64,000 nucleotides of DNA from Tipula vernalis (lineage: Eukaryota > Arthropoda > Insecta > Diptera > Tipulidae), in NCBI GenBank assembly GCA_958295665.1, contig OY282560.1, forward strand, positions 44,330,333 through 44,394,332, given 5' to 3'. Shown here in pieces: positions 45,300 through 57,519 of the stretch. A program made the translations under genes and the position numbers. Below the pieces are notes generated by a model. It did no database searches. It was not told the DNA's origin and saw only the letters and a list, made by a program, of their open reading frames with translations. Position 1 is the stretch's first letter; the number at the start of each line of letters is the position of its first letter.

Positions 45300-47280
45300 C
45301 CTTTTCTAGACACATTATATTAACCTGCAAAATCAAGCATGCAAAGTAAGTAAAATAATAAAACAATGAAATAAAACTGAATCAATAATTTCTTAAACAT
45401 TTTATCTGTGTACCATATCAGTAAAATTGATTTTTTTATGTAAAAATTGTAACCTAAACTTCAATAAATCCATTAAGCTAATCAATTAAGCTCAAGACAT
45501 TTAGCATCACGATTTGTCTTTTCATAAATCCAGGTTGTTCACATTCTTTTAATCTAAATTTGTCAAGCATAAATAAATACGTCGCTATGTGTTGCAAACC
45601 AAATCTCAACTCAACTCAAAATTAATATTTCCAAATTAGTATTTATTTACATAATTAAGTTAATTTTTAAACTTATAATATTAAAAAATTAATCACATAT
45701 AATTTAATGTATATAATACACTATAAAAAAATAAATCATATCTAAATAAACTATTTTATACGTATTATATATGACGATCTCCGATACGACTCAAATTTAC
45801 TCTTTTATACAAAGTATAAGAATCCTGTTTGAGTCGAATCCACTAAAACTTTTGTTACGTTTGCATAGATCATGTTTGATCAAGAACAGAAATAGCATAC
45901 TCTTATATACTAAACCACTAACACATATTGAAGGTGCAAATTTTTTACCATCTATCAAGTGCGTAGCAGGAGACATATCATGTTTCATTATAATATAATA
46001 AAGTATAATGTCCACACACAAACAAAACCCCTACAGCGAGCATACAAACAATCCTGTTCCATATATCAAGTTACAGGAAAATATTTGTGACGACTATAAC
46101 AAAACCAACAAAAATGTCCTTCTGTTCTTGTTATTGTTTAAATATTTTATGACAAAAACCAATAACAAATATTACATTTTCTTGATAATATTTGTGTAAA
46201 GAGCGAACGAGACGGCTTGTATAAACATTTCGTTGACCCCGCTATGAATCAAAACACAACAACAACACAACTAAGACATAAATCAAATTAAGGTAAAACC
46301 ATTTTAATACGATCCAATTATTAGAATTTAGTAATTAAAATACTATGTACAATCGCACAAAAATAAAATCCTGCACTTTAACTCAGTTCTCGTACATAAA
46401 TAAGTAAAATAATAAATCAATGCAAGGAAAATGAAACATTAATTTCTTAAACATTTATCGGTGTGCCATATAAGTATTCATGACGTTTGTGTGTGAAACC
46501 TGCAACCTAAACTTCAATAAATTCCAATAATTTAATAATTAAATTCAAAACATTTAACCTTCTGAAATGTTTCCACATAATTCCACGTTGTTCACATTCG
46601 TTTAATCTAAATTTTGCACACATAAATGAATACATATGTCATTATGTGTTGCAAACCAAATCTTCACTCAACTCAAATCAACATTTCCAAATTAGCATTT
46701 TATTTATATCGTTAGTTAATTTATAATTTTATAATATTAATTAAATTAATTTAAAATCAATTGAGATGCAGAATCTTATATACTAAACCACCAACACACA
46801 TTGAAGGTAAATATTTTCTACCACCTTTCATGTGTGTAGCAGGAGATTTATCATGTTTTCCTAATATTATATATAATACCCTTTTAGCACAAATACAAAC
46901 ATATCTGATCTATGTATCAAGATACAAGAAAATATTTGTGACAACTATACCAAAACCAACAAAAAAAAAACGCTTTGTTTTGTTGTTGTTCGTATATTAC
47001 AAGACAAAAACCAACAATATATAGTACATTTCCTTGATAGAAACTGTGTGAAGAGCGAATGAGACGGCTGTATAAACATATTGTTGGTTTTGTTACATAT
47101 CATGTTTCAAGCATATATTTGTGTCGATTGTACATAAAATAAAAACACAAGAACACATACAATTGTGCGTAAAAATAAAATCTAATATAAACTTAATTAC
47201 GACGTATGTCTATTTAAGTTAAACTTTATTTTAATTCTAATGAAATTCTTCTGAATTTCATGTACAATCACACAAAAGTC
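45300..47280. repeat. tandem duplication, units of 0.87-1.06 kb
   Basis: Two head-to-tail copies. TTTCTTAAACATTTTATC at 45389 pairs with 46443, GTTGCAAACCAAATC at 45592 with 46648, TCTTATATACTAAACCAC at 45901 with 46774, and GAGCGAAYGAGACGGCT at 46201 with 47054. Offsets shrink from about 1,055 to 855 bp, so one copy has lost about 200 bp. A third partial unit begins near 47240 (TACAATCACACAAAAGTCAAAATC). No coding potential. It lies just 3' of BEL copy 3 and may belong to its LTR or be independent. Confidence 0.8.
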
Positions 47281-47791
47281 AAAATCATGAACTTAAGCAA
47301 GAAATAAATAATTTTGATTTCTTTATCCATAAATATAAAACATTGCCTGATAAATGTATCCCGGTGAATTGCATTTTCCAAAATTACACTTTAATTATTC
47401 TTTCACTAAAATGAATTTAATTAGAATTAAAATTAAAATTAAAATGTATATACATATGTATATAATGTATATATATAACACTACATAAATAAAACAAAAA
47501 TAAAGATAAAAATAAAATAAAATTAAAGTTTTTTTTGAAGAGGATAGAAAAAACACGTCTATCCTGTTTGACGAACATTTGCTCAACTGTATGCTCAAAC
47601 AATAACATATGATATAATATTTTTATTTTAATGTTTTCTATACAAAATTTGAGAGCTTTCTGACTCGACAAAAATAAAAAATTATACAAAACAAAATAAA
47701 TATTTATAAAAGTAACTGTAACCAAAAAATACATTCTTAATTCTCTCCCTCTCTTATTAACACAGACCCCCCTTGGACTGCCAAAGTTCAA

Positions 47792-49860
47792 TTACGAAAT
47801 AATTGATTCAATTGGTAGAACCGCTACTCCGGTAACTGTTCTGTCAAATTCTCCCATGGTTGTTTTAGTCATGAGCACGAGAACATTCCCGTCTTTATCG
47901 GGATATACCTTGATAACTCTACCCAGGCACCATTTTAGCGGAGGCTGCAAGTCATCTTTAAGAGGAACCAAAGTTCCAGTCCTACAACGTATTCCTTGCG
48001 AAATCTCTTCCAAAATTACTGGGTTATCCATTCCAATCTTTGGTACATTTTAAAGCGATTAACATTTAACTCGTTATTTGGTAACTCTAGTAACGCTGAT
48101 GGCGGTCTGCCATAAAGGAAATGCTCCGGCGTCAGTGGTTCTAGATCATTGGGATCAGACGATAATAAAAGGGTAATTGGCCTGGAATTGATAATAGCAG
48201 CAACTTGCTTAATGACTGTGAGTAATTCATCATTCGTAACCTCAGTACAGCCTATTACGTTCTGAATGAGTCGCTTAGTGATTTTAATTGAGGCTTCCTA
48301 TAACTTAGCATCATTTTGACTTCACGGAGTTGGTTAGATTATCTGAGTAGATCTTAATAACCTTACCTCGATGCGCGATGAATCTTTTCGATGCCCGAAT
48401 GAACGACTCTGTTGACAAGTCAACCAATAATTCTAGGTGCACAGCCCTAATTCGAAAGCACACAAATAGTGCTACATAAACCTTCTTTTCGACCCTGCAG
48501 CGGATATGATGACACACAGTAAACGGTCTTGCAAAATCCACTCCTATGATAGCAAAAAGGGCGAGTATTTTGAAATTCCAAATGTCGCTCATGTATGTCG
48601 CTCATGTATGTGCTTCATCAATTTTGGCTTCATGCGGTAACACCACACACATTTATTTATATTATCGGCCAGTATTTTGCGCGAACTGCGGTCAAAACAA
48701 TATGAGGGTCACCGTGGAGAATCCTAAAATAATTAATAAAATGGATCAGTGATTTATTGTAGGGATGTTTTTTAGGAAGCAAAATTTCTATTTCAAAACT
48801 CTAATCAGCCCGTTCTCGTCTAGAAATGGCGCGAGATTCTTTAAAATATTGTTGCCGGCCACAGAACGTTTTTTTGTAGAAGTGCATAATCATCAGAATA
48901 TACGGCCTTTTGAATTGATCTGATAAATTTTCAGCCTCTGTCTCATCAGCTAACGTAGGTGGCGAAATGCTTGCATATACAAATATCACTTGATGGCGAT
49001 AAACTTTTTTTTTGCTTGTTATTCAAAACTGATGCTCGGCAATTTCGAACAAATCGAAGGGCATATGCAAATGCTCATCGCACACCATGAAAGTTAACGG
49101 AAAAATGCATTGAACTTGTTAAATCAACACTCCACCTTTGATCCGCTGTGTTTGCAATTAGTACAAGTTTTATTGCACGTTTCTCGGGAATTTGTTGAAC
49201 GTCTAATTGAAGAAAGGTAGCGCCATACCGCGACTCACTAAATCAGCAGGATTCTGGTCACCTGGTACATGTCTCTACACTTCAATAGAAGTGACCTGCT
49301 GAATCTTGGATACTCGGTGCGCTACGAAAATATTCCAATTGCTAGGCTCCGCTTTAATCCAGCAAAGTGTAATCTGTGAATCAAACCAAAAATAGCAACG
49401 AGATCCGATAACAATTTTGCAGCCAGCAATTCAAGTCGTGCTATGCTTAATGTTTTGGTGGGGGCCACTTTAGATGTTGCACCAAGCAGTCTGGTCCAGC
49501 CGCTGTACCGTAGGTCACCGTTCACAATCTTAGAATCCTGATAGGCTCCTTCTCGTTTGCACTCCACAGAATTAGTTGATAGTTATTGTCGGGTGACTCA
49601 ATGCGAATTTGGCGATATATTTTTTGTATGTCGGCTGTCAATACATATCGAAAAAGGCAGAAACGCAGCAAAATGATAAGGAGATCATCCTGTAATATTG
49701 GGCCCGAGTATAAAATATCGATTAATGATATCGACGTTTTACAGGAAGTATCCAAGACAAACCTCAACTTCGTACTAGAGCTAGATGGTTTCGCCACATA
49801 CTGATGAGGCAAGAAACAATGTGGCGTTGACGAATCGAAATTGATCACCTCTTCCAAATG
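47792..49860 (-). pseudogene. BEL/Pao RT, RNase H and integrase (copy 3)
   Basis: The RT start has PHCFLPHQYVAKPSSSSTKL and VLTADIQKIYRQIRIESPDN (motif A), then jumps from about 49520 to RNase H (TKTLSIARLELLAAKLLSDL; DQNPADLVSRGMALPFFN), losing the YxDD box. Integrase: LDENGLIRV (48820), IGVDFARPFTVCHHIRCRVE with FIRASKRFIAHRG (48550-48370) and a damaged catalytic SDN (SDNLTNSV). The C-terminal DUF5641-like domain is intact at 48031-47792 (LVPLKDDLQPPLKWCLGRVI). Dead copy. Confidence 0.87.
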
Positions 49861-49869
49861 CCACCAGTT

Positions 49870-51250
49870 GGTGAACGGGCAAGTTGAACCCCAACCTAAA
49901 TTGGCCTTTCAACAATAAATCCCAAAAAAGTCCTGCTCCGATCAGCATGTCAATCTGTTGAGGCCTATAAGGAACAAGGTATACGCCAAATTCAACTCAG
50001 GCTGAATCTTCAATTCGTCAGTTGGTAGCGGTGCTGGAGGATATGAATCCGTTATTTTCGGTAATATGGCAGCATTTATGATAAACCGCTCATCATAATC
50101 AAAACGCGATGTAATCTTCAATTGGCAAGTGTCTTTTGATATGACGCTAATATTGCCTATACCGCCAACATAGTTATACGCCTTCTGCTTAACAACGCCC
50201 AACATTTGCGACAAGGTATTCGTATGCCAGTGCTACTTATAACATTAACTATTGCCGTTGCCAAAATAGCTCGTGAATCTCCTATAGCGTTCTCGAGCTT
50301 TACATCCGGCATAGCAAAATGAGTTAAAACATGATGTCTTCTTCCGCATTTACCACAGCGAGGAGTTTTACAGAAACGCGCTCTGTGATTTGCCTTGAGC
50401 TAAACGATGCATAAATTGTATTGTTTTACCGCTTCGTACCTCTGTCTCGGGTTTAATGCAATAAATTGTCGGCAATATTGCAATGTGTGATTTTCTCCTT
50501 TGCATTTTGGACAAACTGGTGACGAACCGGATACGATGAACGAAGAATGTGAACTTTTGTCACGCTGATTTCCTCGAAGCATTGCCGGGGATGACGACTG
50601 AAGATTTTTGTGACTGTTTCTTGTTCCAATTAATTTTTCCTAGTGTAGACGCTCCTTTTTCCAAAAAAGATGTGAAGTTGTCCCATACCGAAATAGCTTT
50701 GGTTGTAGACTTCTCCCATTTGACGACGGTGTTGGTATCAAGCGTTGATAATATCAAGCAGAACAAAATATTATCAGCTAAATTATCTTTACTGCCCAAG
50801 GACAACAAGGCACGATGATGCGCGGAAACCTTATTTATCATATCTCGGAGACCCGTTACTGATTCCTTTGTAATCGCTTGTACATGAAGAATTTCATTGA
50901 TATGTTATTGGAAAATCAATGCTTTGTTCTCATATTGTTCAGTGAGGCCTTCCACGCACTTGGAAAATTCTCCTTGGAGGCCTCCATCTTATTTACGGTC
51001 TGTCTGGCGTTATCAACGAGGCAATATTTAAGAAAGCGAAAACGTTCAATATAGATTGGAACTCATTTTTAAAATCGAGCCAGTCGTGGTAATTTCCAGT
51101 AAATTTGGGTGGTTGTAGCTTTGGAAGTTTCACGGGCCTGCTTGTCATAACATTCGTCGTGTTGTTAATTAAGATCGACTGGTTGACATTGATTAGGATT
51201 TTTTTCCTCGATATACCCAATCAATATTGCCTTGGGGAATACGTATTGAG
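49870..51250 (-). pseudogene. BEL/Pao gag and protease (copy 3)
   Basis: The gag start region has PVKLPKLQPPKFTGNYHDWL and DFKNEFQSIL (51130-51040, DUF1759 type). A middle block (HHRALLSLGSKDNLADNILF, about 50810-50750) and a zinc knuckle (CPKCKGENHTLQYCRQF, about 50513-50463) follow. Protease pieces at 50214-49942 include NYVGGIGNISVISKDTCQLK and ILPKITDSYPPAPLPTDELK; the active-site part is damaged. Stops and frame changes throughout. Confidence 0.85.
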
Positions 51251-52380
51251 ACAAAATTAATTTTGTCGTTAAAAATTGGACATTCATTGGAAGTTGCACA
51301 GAAACTGTAACAAAAAATTGTCATGAGCTACCATGTTAGAGTCGCAATAACGTATCAAAAATAGCAGAAGTTTCGTTGGGACATGTTTTGGGATATGTTT
51401 TGGTTTACAGTATATTGTCCATACCAGAATATGGCTGATATACCACAAAATTAACTAAGGTTTTGATAAGTTTTATTCGTACTTCATGTCTTCACCAAAA
51501 ATTCCCAATTTTGTAAACTTTAAACCACAACGAAATCGAATTGTTTACGGTTAAACACAAAACCATTCACTAAAGCTCTCCAATGACCAACAAAATTTAA
51601 TGTTTTTTTAGTGTAACGGAACAGCAGTGGTTGTAATATCTGTTTGCCAAAATAATTTAACGTCCATTATAATTACATTGTATACTTAAAAATTTAATAT
51701 CCTTCGAAACTGTATGAAAATTCTTAGGTGTAAAGTTTTTATATTTTACAAAGAATATTTCATCTCATGCCAGTAAAAGACCAACAACATTCCTTAACTG
51801 ATTCACATAGTTACGAGAAATTTTTTAAATCGCTTAAGTTGTTATGTATACTTTTAGCATGTATCAAGTTGTAAAGAGCAAAAATAGAAGATATCACCTT
51901 GAGACTGTTTTAGAAAAGAGATTGAAGGAAAATTCTATTCCGTTCCAAGAAATTTTTCCTTTTTACTTTTTTCGCTAAATATTCGTGTTGTTATTGCACT
52001 GCTGCAGTTCATTACGAAATTTAGGTTAGCAGCGTATGCGGTGTGGTATGTTACAAGATAACCACGTCAACATTTATTTATAGAATTCTGATTTTATTTA
52101 ATGAAGATTTTTTTACTGGAAGTTAGAGATAATATATCGTTTCATTTAGCAACTACTTGTGCTGAAAAATTCTTAAAATAAATTTGAAATTTCTCAAAAT
52201 ACGTGACCAATTCAGAAATATTAATTAAGCAATTATCTATTATACTATCTTTCACATAAATCTAAGCAACTCTTACTCTCTTCCTGTTGCAGCTTTTACA
52301 TATATAGCAAAGCTTTTCGATAATGTTTTCGTATTATTGTAAGATCATTTGTTTAGATGCGTTTCAAGAGTACATGCGGG
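51251..52380. other. AT-rich sequence, no recognised feature
   Basis: Between BEL copy 3 and the Tc1-like trace. No open frame of note and no LTR matching that of either neighbour. Confidence 0.5.
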
Positions 52381-52399
52381 TGCTTTCTGTTGTTTTATC

Positions 52400-52600
52400 T
52401 TTTTAAGAAGGACTGCATGGGTCATAGCACATAGTAGCTTTAAAAAGGGTTTCATCCCTTTTACTATATTAAGGTCTGGAGACTCTCATCATGTCAAGTT
52501 TTGTTTTTTTTGCAGAATTACTTATTCCACGTCAGTTCATTAAGGGCAACATAATGAATTAAGTCCGCTCCTACTTTCTCATACGTTTTTGATCCATCCC
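52400..52600 (-). pseudogene. possible Tc1-like transposase trace
   Basis: Minus-strand ESPDLNIVKGMKPFLKLLCA resembles the SPDLNPIE-type end of Tc1 transposases. Only this motif is legible, so the call is weak. Confidence 0.3.
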
Positions 52601-52705
52601 TGAGGATGGCATAATTGTGCATGCCTAATAGCGTTGCCATTTTCTTCCTCCAGATATACATTTTAACTATTTATCTTAAACTATTTTAACTATTTATCTT
52701 TATCG

Positions 52706-53640
52706 TTAAACGAAATTAAATCGATACGTGAAGAACTTTTCTGTCTAATGCAAGAAAATGAACGGTTACGAAGCCAGCCGCATGATTTAGAAAATTCGGG
52801 AAATCGTTTTAACGGTGAAGGCGAACAGTTAAGTGAAACCGTTGCAAAACAAGACTCAATTCGTAAGAATGCCGCTACCGATGGAACGCCGCATAATAGT
52901 AATGCTAATGCCGCATCACAATCGTCATTGTTAAAAACACATTCAATTCAGTAAAAAGATTTAGCTGAATATATTTCAAAATTCGACGGAAGTGATGAAC
53001 ATCGTGTTGAAAATTGGATAGATGAGTTCGAAAATACAGCATATTTATTTGAATTCACTCCGTCATAAAAATTAGTGTTCGCGAAACAATCTTTAACAGG
53101 TAGTGCAAGAGAAGCTTTAAAAACCGAACCAAATATTAGAAGCTGGAACGAAATCAAAAATTTATTACTTCGGGAATATCAAAAGAAGTTCACGAGTGCG
53201 GATATTCATCGTCAGCTTCAAAATAGGCGAATTAAAAAAGATGAAAACCTTGGAGAATACTTTCGGACAATGAGGGAGGAGATAGGTGAACTAGGCAACG
53301 TGGAAGAAGAGGCCGTTTTCCAATACGTCATAGATGGTGTCAACGACAATGAATCAAACAAAGTGATCTTATATGGAGCCAAGACGGTGGATGAATTCAG
53401 AAAAAAATTGCAACCGTATGAAAAATTCAAGTCAAAAACAATTTCTCACACAATTTCTCAAGTACAGCCAAAACCAAGCCGAACAAGCACACCACAAAAT
53501 ACCTTTGTATGCTTTAATTGCGGTAAAAAAGGTCATACATCGAATAAGCGCCGGATGAGAGATGAGGGACCAAAATGACCAGACTGTCCTGGTAGACAAT
53601 CAACTAAGCAACCACAAGCAAAGACATTGAGGAAGGAGGT
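52706..53640 (+). pseudogene. Gypsy gag (element 2)
   Basis: Frames encode a coiled N-terminal part (IREELFCLMQENERLRSQ), a capsid-like part (YISKFDGSDEHRVENWIDEF, SLTGSAREALKT, LLLREYQKKFTSADIHRQLQ) and a zinc knuckle CFNCGKKGHTSNKR in which the last Cys is replaced by Arg. Stops at about 52952 and 53066 and one before the downstream PDCPGR block split the frame. Gag would package the element RNA; this copy is defective. Confidence 0.85.
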
Positions 53641-53689
53641 AGAAGAAGCTAACAAAAATTTAAGACACAATCACAAGTTAGTTACAATT

Positions 53690-54240
53690 TTTGGACATGT
53701 AATCAAAGCTCTTGTTGACAAGTGAAGTGATTTAACACTTTTATTGGAAGATGTTTACACTGTTTTGGGATTTCCATCAATATACGGCACCCGAACAAAA
53801 TTAAGAGGGATTGGAGACAGTTCAATTGAAACAATAGGCTCCTTCCTAGGAAATATAATTATCGATGGCGATGAATTTAGTGAGAAAATACACGTCTTAC
53901 CGCAAAATTCAATGCAAGTCAGTTGTATAATCAGAACGGATATGTTGCATAAAAGCGGAATAGTTCTAAGCGAAAATGGTATACTCATTAAAAAAAGTAC
54001 CAAATGACAATTTTCTAAGTGCTTTCCTTCTCGTTCGTTTAACGAAGAAGAAGAAGAAATAATTAAAATCCATAACGCTGAATATCGAAAGGAGGTAGAT
54101 CAACTGATCAAAAACTACGTGTCAACACGATCACGAGAATCTCCAATAGTCATGAAATTAAACCTAAAGACTGAGCGTCCTATTTCCCAACCGCCAAGAA
54201 GAGTAGCATCTAAAGAAAAGGTGGAAATAGAATGTTAAAT
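53690..54240 (+). pseudogene. Gypsy protease (element 2)
   Basis: Retropepsin-like region. The active site DTG has become D-K-stop in ALVDK-SDLTLL (about 53709-53740), so it is dead. The rest of the fold follows: TKLRGIGDSSIETIGSFLGN and IIRTDMLHKSGIVLSENG, with linker sequence to the RT. Confidence 0.75.
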
Positions 54241-55380
54241 TAACAAATGGCTTCAAGAAAATATAATAAGACCTAGCTGTTCCGAATACGCAAGTCCAGT
54301 CGTGCTAGTAAATAAAAAAGATGGATCCGAGCGCTTGTGTATAGATTACAGAAGATTAAACAGAGAAGTGGTAATGGATTGGTATTCACTACCTCTAATA
54401 GAAGATCAGATTGCTCAATTAAACTCATCCGAAGTATATTCAACGCTAGATTTAGAAAACGGATTTTTTCATGTGTTAATTGAGGAAGAGAGTCGAAAAT
54501 GTACAGCTCTTGTGACACACATGAGACATTATGAGTTTAATCGTGTTCCGTTTGGATTGTGCACCTCCCCCAGGTGTATTTCAAAGATATGTAAATTACA
54601 TATTTAGACATTTAATTCAGAATAAAACATTAATGGTGTACATGGATGATTTGATTGTGGCAGCAAGAGATGTTGAAGAAAATTTGAAGCAGCTAAAAAT
54701 GTCATCGAGATCAAATGGGAAATCGAGTTCTTGGGGTATATTTTGTCGAAGGGGAAAATCAAACCATCACAGCCAAAACATATGCAGTCGAAAATTTTCC
54801 AATACCTAACAATCTGAAAGCAGTAAAAAGTTATCTATGATTAACTGGGTATTTAGAAAATGTACACCTAGTTATTCACTGATAGCAAAACCATTAACCG
54901 ACCTTTTGAGGAAAAATAATAAGTTCGATTGGGGACCGTCCCAACAAAATGCGTTTGACTCATTAAAGAAGTTGCTAATTAGTGCTCCTATATTAAGTAT
55001 TTTCAGGCCTCACGTGCAAGCAGAGTTACACAAAAGATCCAAGAAGATGATAATTTTCATTCCGTCTACTATTTCAGCAAGAAGATTCAACCAGCCGAAG
55101 AAAGATACAGCTCATACGAACTAGAAGTCCTTGCTATAGAAGGAGCATTAAAAAAACTCAGGGTGTATCTACTGGGAACAAAGTTTACTATTGTGACTGA
55201 TTGCGCAGCATTTAAGATGACAATGTCCAAAAAAAACATATCACCACGTATAGCTGGATTAGCTCTTACATTAGAAGAATTCGAATACAAATTCAAGCAC
55301 CGAAGCGGCACTAAAATGAAGCACGTCAACGCACTAAGTAGAAATCCCGCAACCCTAATATTCGAGAATGAAGTTATAAA
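54240..55380 (+). pseudogene. Gypsy reverse transcriptase and RNase H (element 2)
   Basis: RT blocks: SPVVLVNKKDGSERLCIDYR, VYSTLDLENGFFHVLIEEES (motif A), FNRVPFGLCTSP, then in a shifted frame TLMVYMDDLIVAARDVEENL (YMDD catalytic box). The connection region FDWGPSQQNAFDSLKKLL precedes RNase H, with RYSSYELEVLAIEGALKKLR and LLGTKFTIVTDCAAFKMTMS. Frameshifts lie near 54565, 54720 and 55040. Compared with the usual length little is deleted, so this is a fairly recent copy. Confidence 0.88.
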
Positions 55381-56562
55381 TCAAATAGAGGAGCTGCAGA
55401 AAAAAGACGAGAAAATTCAACTTATTAAGAACCTATTGGAGCATGGACCATACAAGAACTTTTCTATAAACAGAGGATTACTATTTAAATATTACGAAAA
55501 GGGAACCCAGCTGATTTACGTACCTAAAACACTGCAAGATGAAATCATTACAAGAGTTCATAGAATCGGGCATTTTGGGACCAAGAAAATGACTGAGATG
55601 ATACAAAAATATTATTACATTCCGGGACTGTCCGAGAAGTGTCAAAAAATACGAGATAATTGCATTGAGTGTATACTCGCCATACGCAAATCTGGAAGGC
55701 AGGAGGGGTTTTTACACCCCTTGCCCAAAGATAAGTCACAGTTCCATTACTACCATTTAGACCATTTAGGTCCATTGGTCCAGCAAAAACTACATTTTGG
55801 TCCAGCTAAAAACTACAAATTATTTTTTTCTGTTGTAGATGGGTTCTCCAAGTTCATATGGATTTACCCAGTGAAGACAACAGCCACCGAAGAAGTCCTC
55901 CAGAAGTTGGAAGCACAGAGGAAGATATTTGGAAATCCAAAATGTGTTGTAACCGATTGCGGTACAGCATTTACATCATACAGTTCCGACGAATATTGTA
56001 AGGGGAACAATATTGACTACATGGTGATAACAGCAGGCGTCCCACGAGGAAACGGACAAATTGAGCGGATGCATTCAATCATCATACCCGTATTGGCTAA
56101 ATTAGCTATCGAGCGACCAGAGAGGTGGTATAGTCATGTCAGCAGTGTTGAAAGATTTTTGAATTGCCGTTTGAAGCTATGTTCGGTGTTAGAATGCGGA
56201 TCCCTGAAGACATCACTATCGCGGAAATCGTATCCGATGAAATGATGGAGCAATTCATAATCGATAGAGAAAACGATCGGAGTGAGGTACGACAACAGTT
56301 TTCCAAGATACAAGAAGAGAATAGAAAAATATTCAACAAGAGACGAAAGGAAGCAATTGAATATGCAGTAGGAAAGATGGTCGCAATAAAACGTACGCAA
56401 TTCGGATCTGGCCTCAAGTTATCTCCAAAATTTTTGGGGCCATACAAAATTGTAGAGGTTAACCCTAACGGCAGATATAAAGTCGAAAAAGTTGGAATTC
56501 ACGAAGATCCCATTATAACAACGAGCTTTGCAGAATACATGAAACCATGGAGACAACCATGA
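55380..56562 (+). pseudogene. Gypsy integrase (element 2)
   Basis: The H2C2 zinc-binding part is RVHRIGHFGTKKMTEMIQKY with CQKIRDNCIECILA. The catalytic core has HLDHLGPL (first Asp), VTDCGTAFTSYSSDEY (second Asp) and GVPRGNGQIERMHSIIIPVL (Glu). After a frameshift near 56160 come FEAMFGVRMRIPEDITIAEI, a coiled basic part and a C-terminal domain FLGPYKIVEVNPNGRYKVEK ending at EYMKPWRQP. A GPY/F-type module is present. One frameshift separates core and C-terminus. Confidence 0.9.
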
Positions 56563-56639
56563 AGCATTTTCGATACTTCTGAAAGTGAATCTGAAGAGGA
56601 AGATCAGGGAGGAGGGTCAATTCATAGAGATGAAGTATA

Positions 56640-56840
56640 ATAAGCCGACATTTACCTAAAAAATGAAATATTTACATATGACGAAATATTTACCTTTACC
56701 TACCTAAGATGACCCAAAAGACGAAATACTTAAACCAAAGACGAAGTGTTTATTTAAGATGCAATACCTAAGATGTCATTGCTGCGTAAAATGTAACGCC
56801 TATATATGATGGAATACCTACCTGAGACGTAATATTTTTC
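56640..56840. repeat. degenerate GACGAAATATTTACC-type minisatellite
   Basis: Imperfect tandem words (GACGAAATATTTACC, GACGAAATACTTAAACC, GACGAAGTGTTTATTTAAG, GATGGAATACCTACC, GACGTAATATTT) spaced about 20-45 bp apart in the 3' tail of Gypsy element 2. Confidence 0.6.
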
Positions 56841-57135
56841 TATGAATAGCAAAGCAGACGATAAAACAGCTTCCAATTACACATTCAAAGGAAATCAAAT
56901 TCAACAATTCGCCGAGATGCCGAATTATCAGGATGGCCGATTTGTGGGAACACCCATAATTTGATTTGACCGTGTACAATAGAAGAAATGTAAATAAATG
57001 AAGTAAAATTGGATTACATTTTTGTAACGTGTTGAGGAGGAGCTGGGTTGCTGTTATTTAAAATTATGCCTGCCTCTACAGCAAGCAGAAAACTTGGATT
57101 TACATCATTACCGGTCATCAATATTCAATTCATCA

Positions 57136-57200
57136 CATTACACGATCAATATTAATGTCCTTTTAACAAGTAATTGACATTAATATTGATCCGTGTAATG
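57136..57200. repeat. hairpin, 24/25-bp arms
   Basis: CATTACACGATCAATATTAATGTC style arm (57136-57159), 16-base loop, then its reverse complement with one extra base (57176-57200). It can form a strong cruciform or RNA hairpin. Origin unknown; a tiny foldback element is possible. Confidence 0.85.
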
Positions 57201-57519
57201 CTTGCATATAGTTTCCCTCGTTTCACATATACTTAATTCATTCGGATTGATGAATTTACTGTTCGGAAAGTTGTGTTTCCGTTATTTACATGAGGTCTGT
57301 CACTGCCACCATTTAGACTATCATTAAATGTATAGCTCGCCTTCTTTAGATCTAGCAACAATTATGCAAGATTTCTTCATTTTCGTAGAGGCCCCAAAAC
57401 ATTTTTGAATCGGTCATCTGGACAGCGATTTTGGTCACAATTTGAGGATTGAGTTGAGAATTACCGGAAGGCAAAAGTATTGGTAAATTGTATTGGTGTC
57501 CAGAGAATAGAGAAAAACA
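57201..57519. other. non-coding spacer
   Basis: No feature seen between the hairpin and the long palindrome. Confidence 0.5.

Larger units (their letters stand above)
47400..51250 (-). mobile_element. BEL/Pao retrotransposon, copy 3
   Basis: Minus-strand element with gag (51220-50400), protease, the first half of RT, RNase H, integrase and the C-terminal domain, ending at a polypurine tract (CCAAGGGGGG, 47766-47775) followed by a TGTGTTAATAAG LTR start at 47764. Coding blocks are all broken. An internal deletion removes the RT catalytic box and most of the A17 region near 49520. The 5' LTR was not found and the 3' LTR's far end is undefined. Confidence 0.88.
52700..57025 (+). mobile_element. 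Ty3/Gypsy retrotransposon 2, nearly full coding length
   Basis: Plus-strand element with gag (52700-53640), protease (53690-54000), RT, RNase H and integrase (54000-56560) in the Gypsy order, then a tail with degenerate repeats and an AATAAA signal near 56994. No 5' LTR was recognised before 52700, and the 3' LTR could not be delimited. Stops and frameshifts break both gag and pol. Confidence 0.88.

Noticed and set aside
45771..46199. Short frames in the tandem duplication
   Set aside because: Not conserved in frame between the two units, so not coding.
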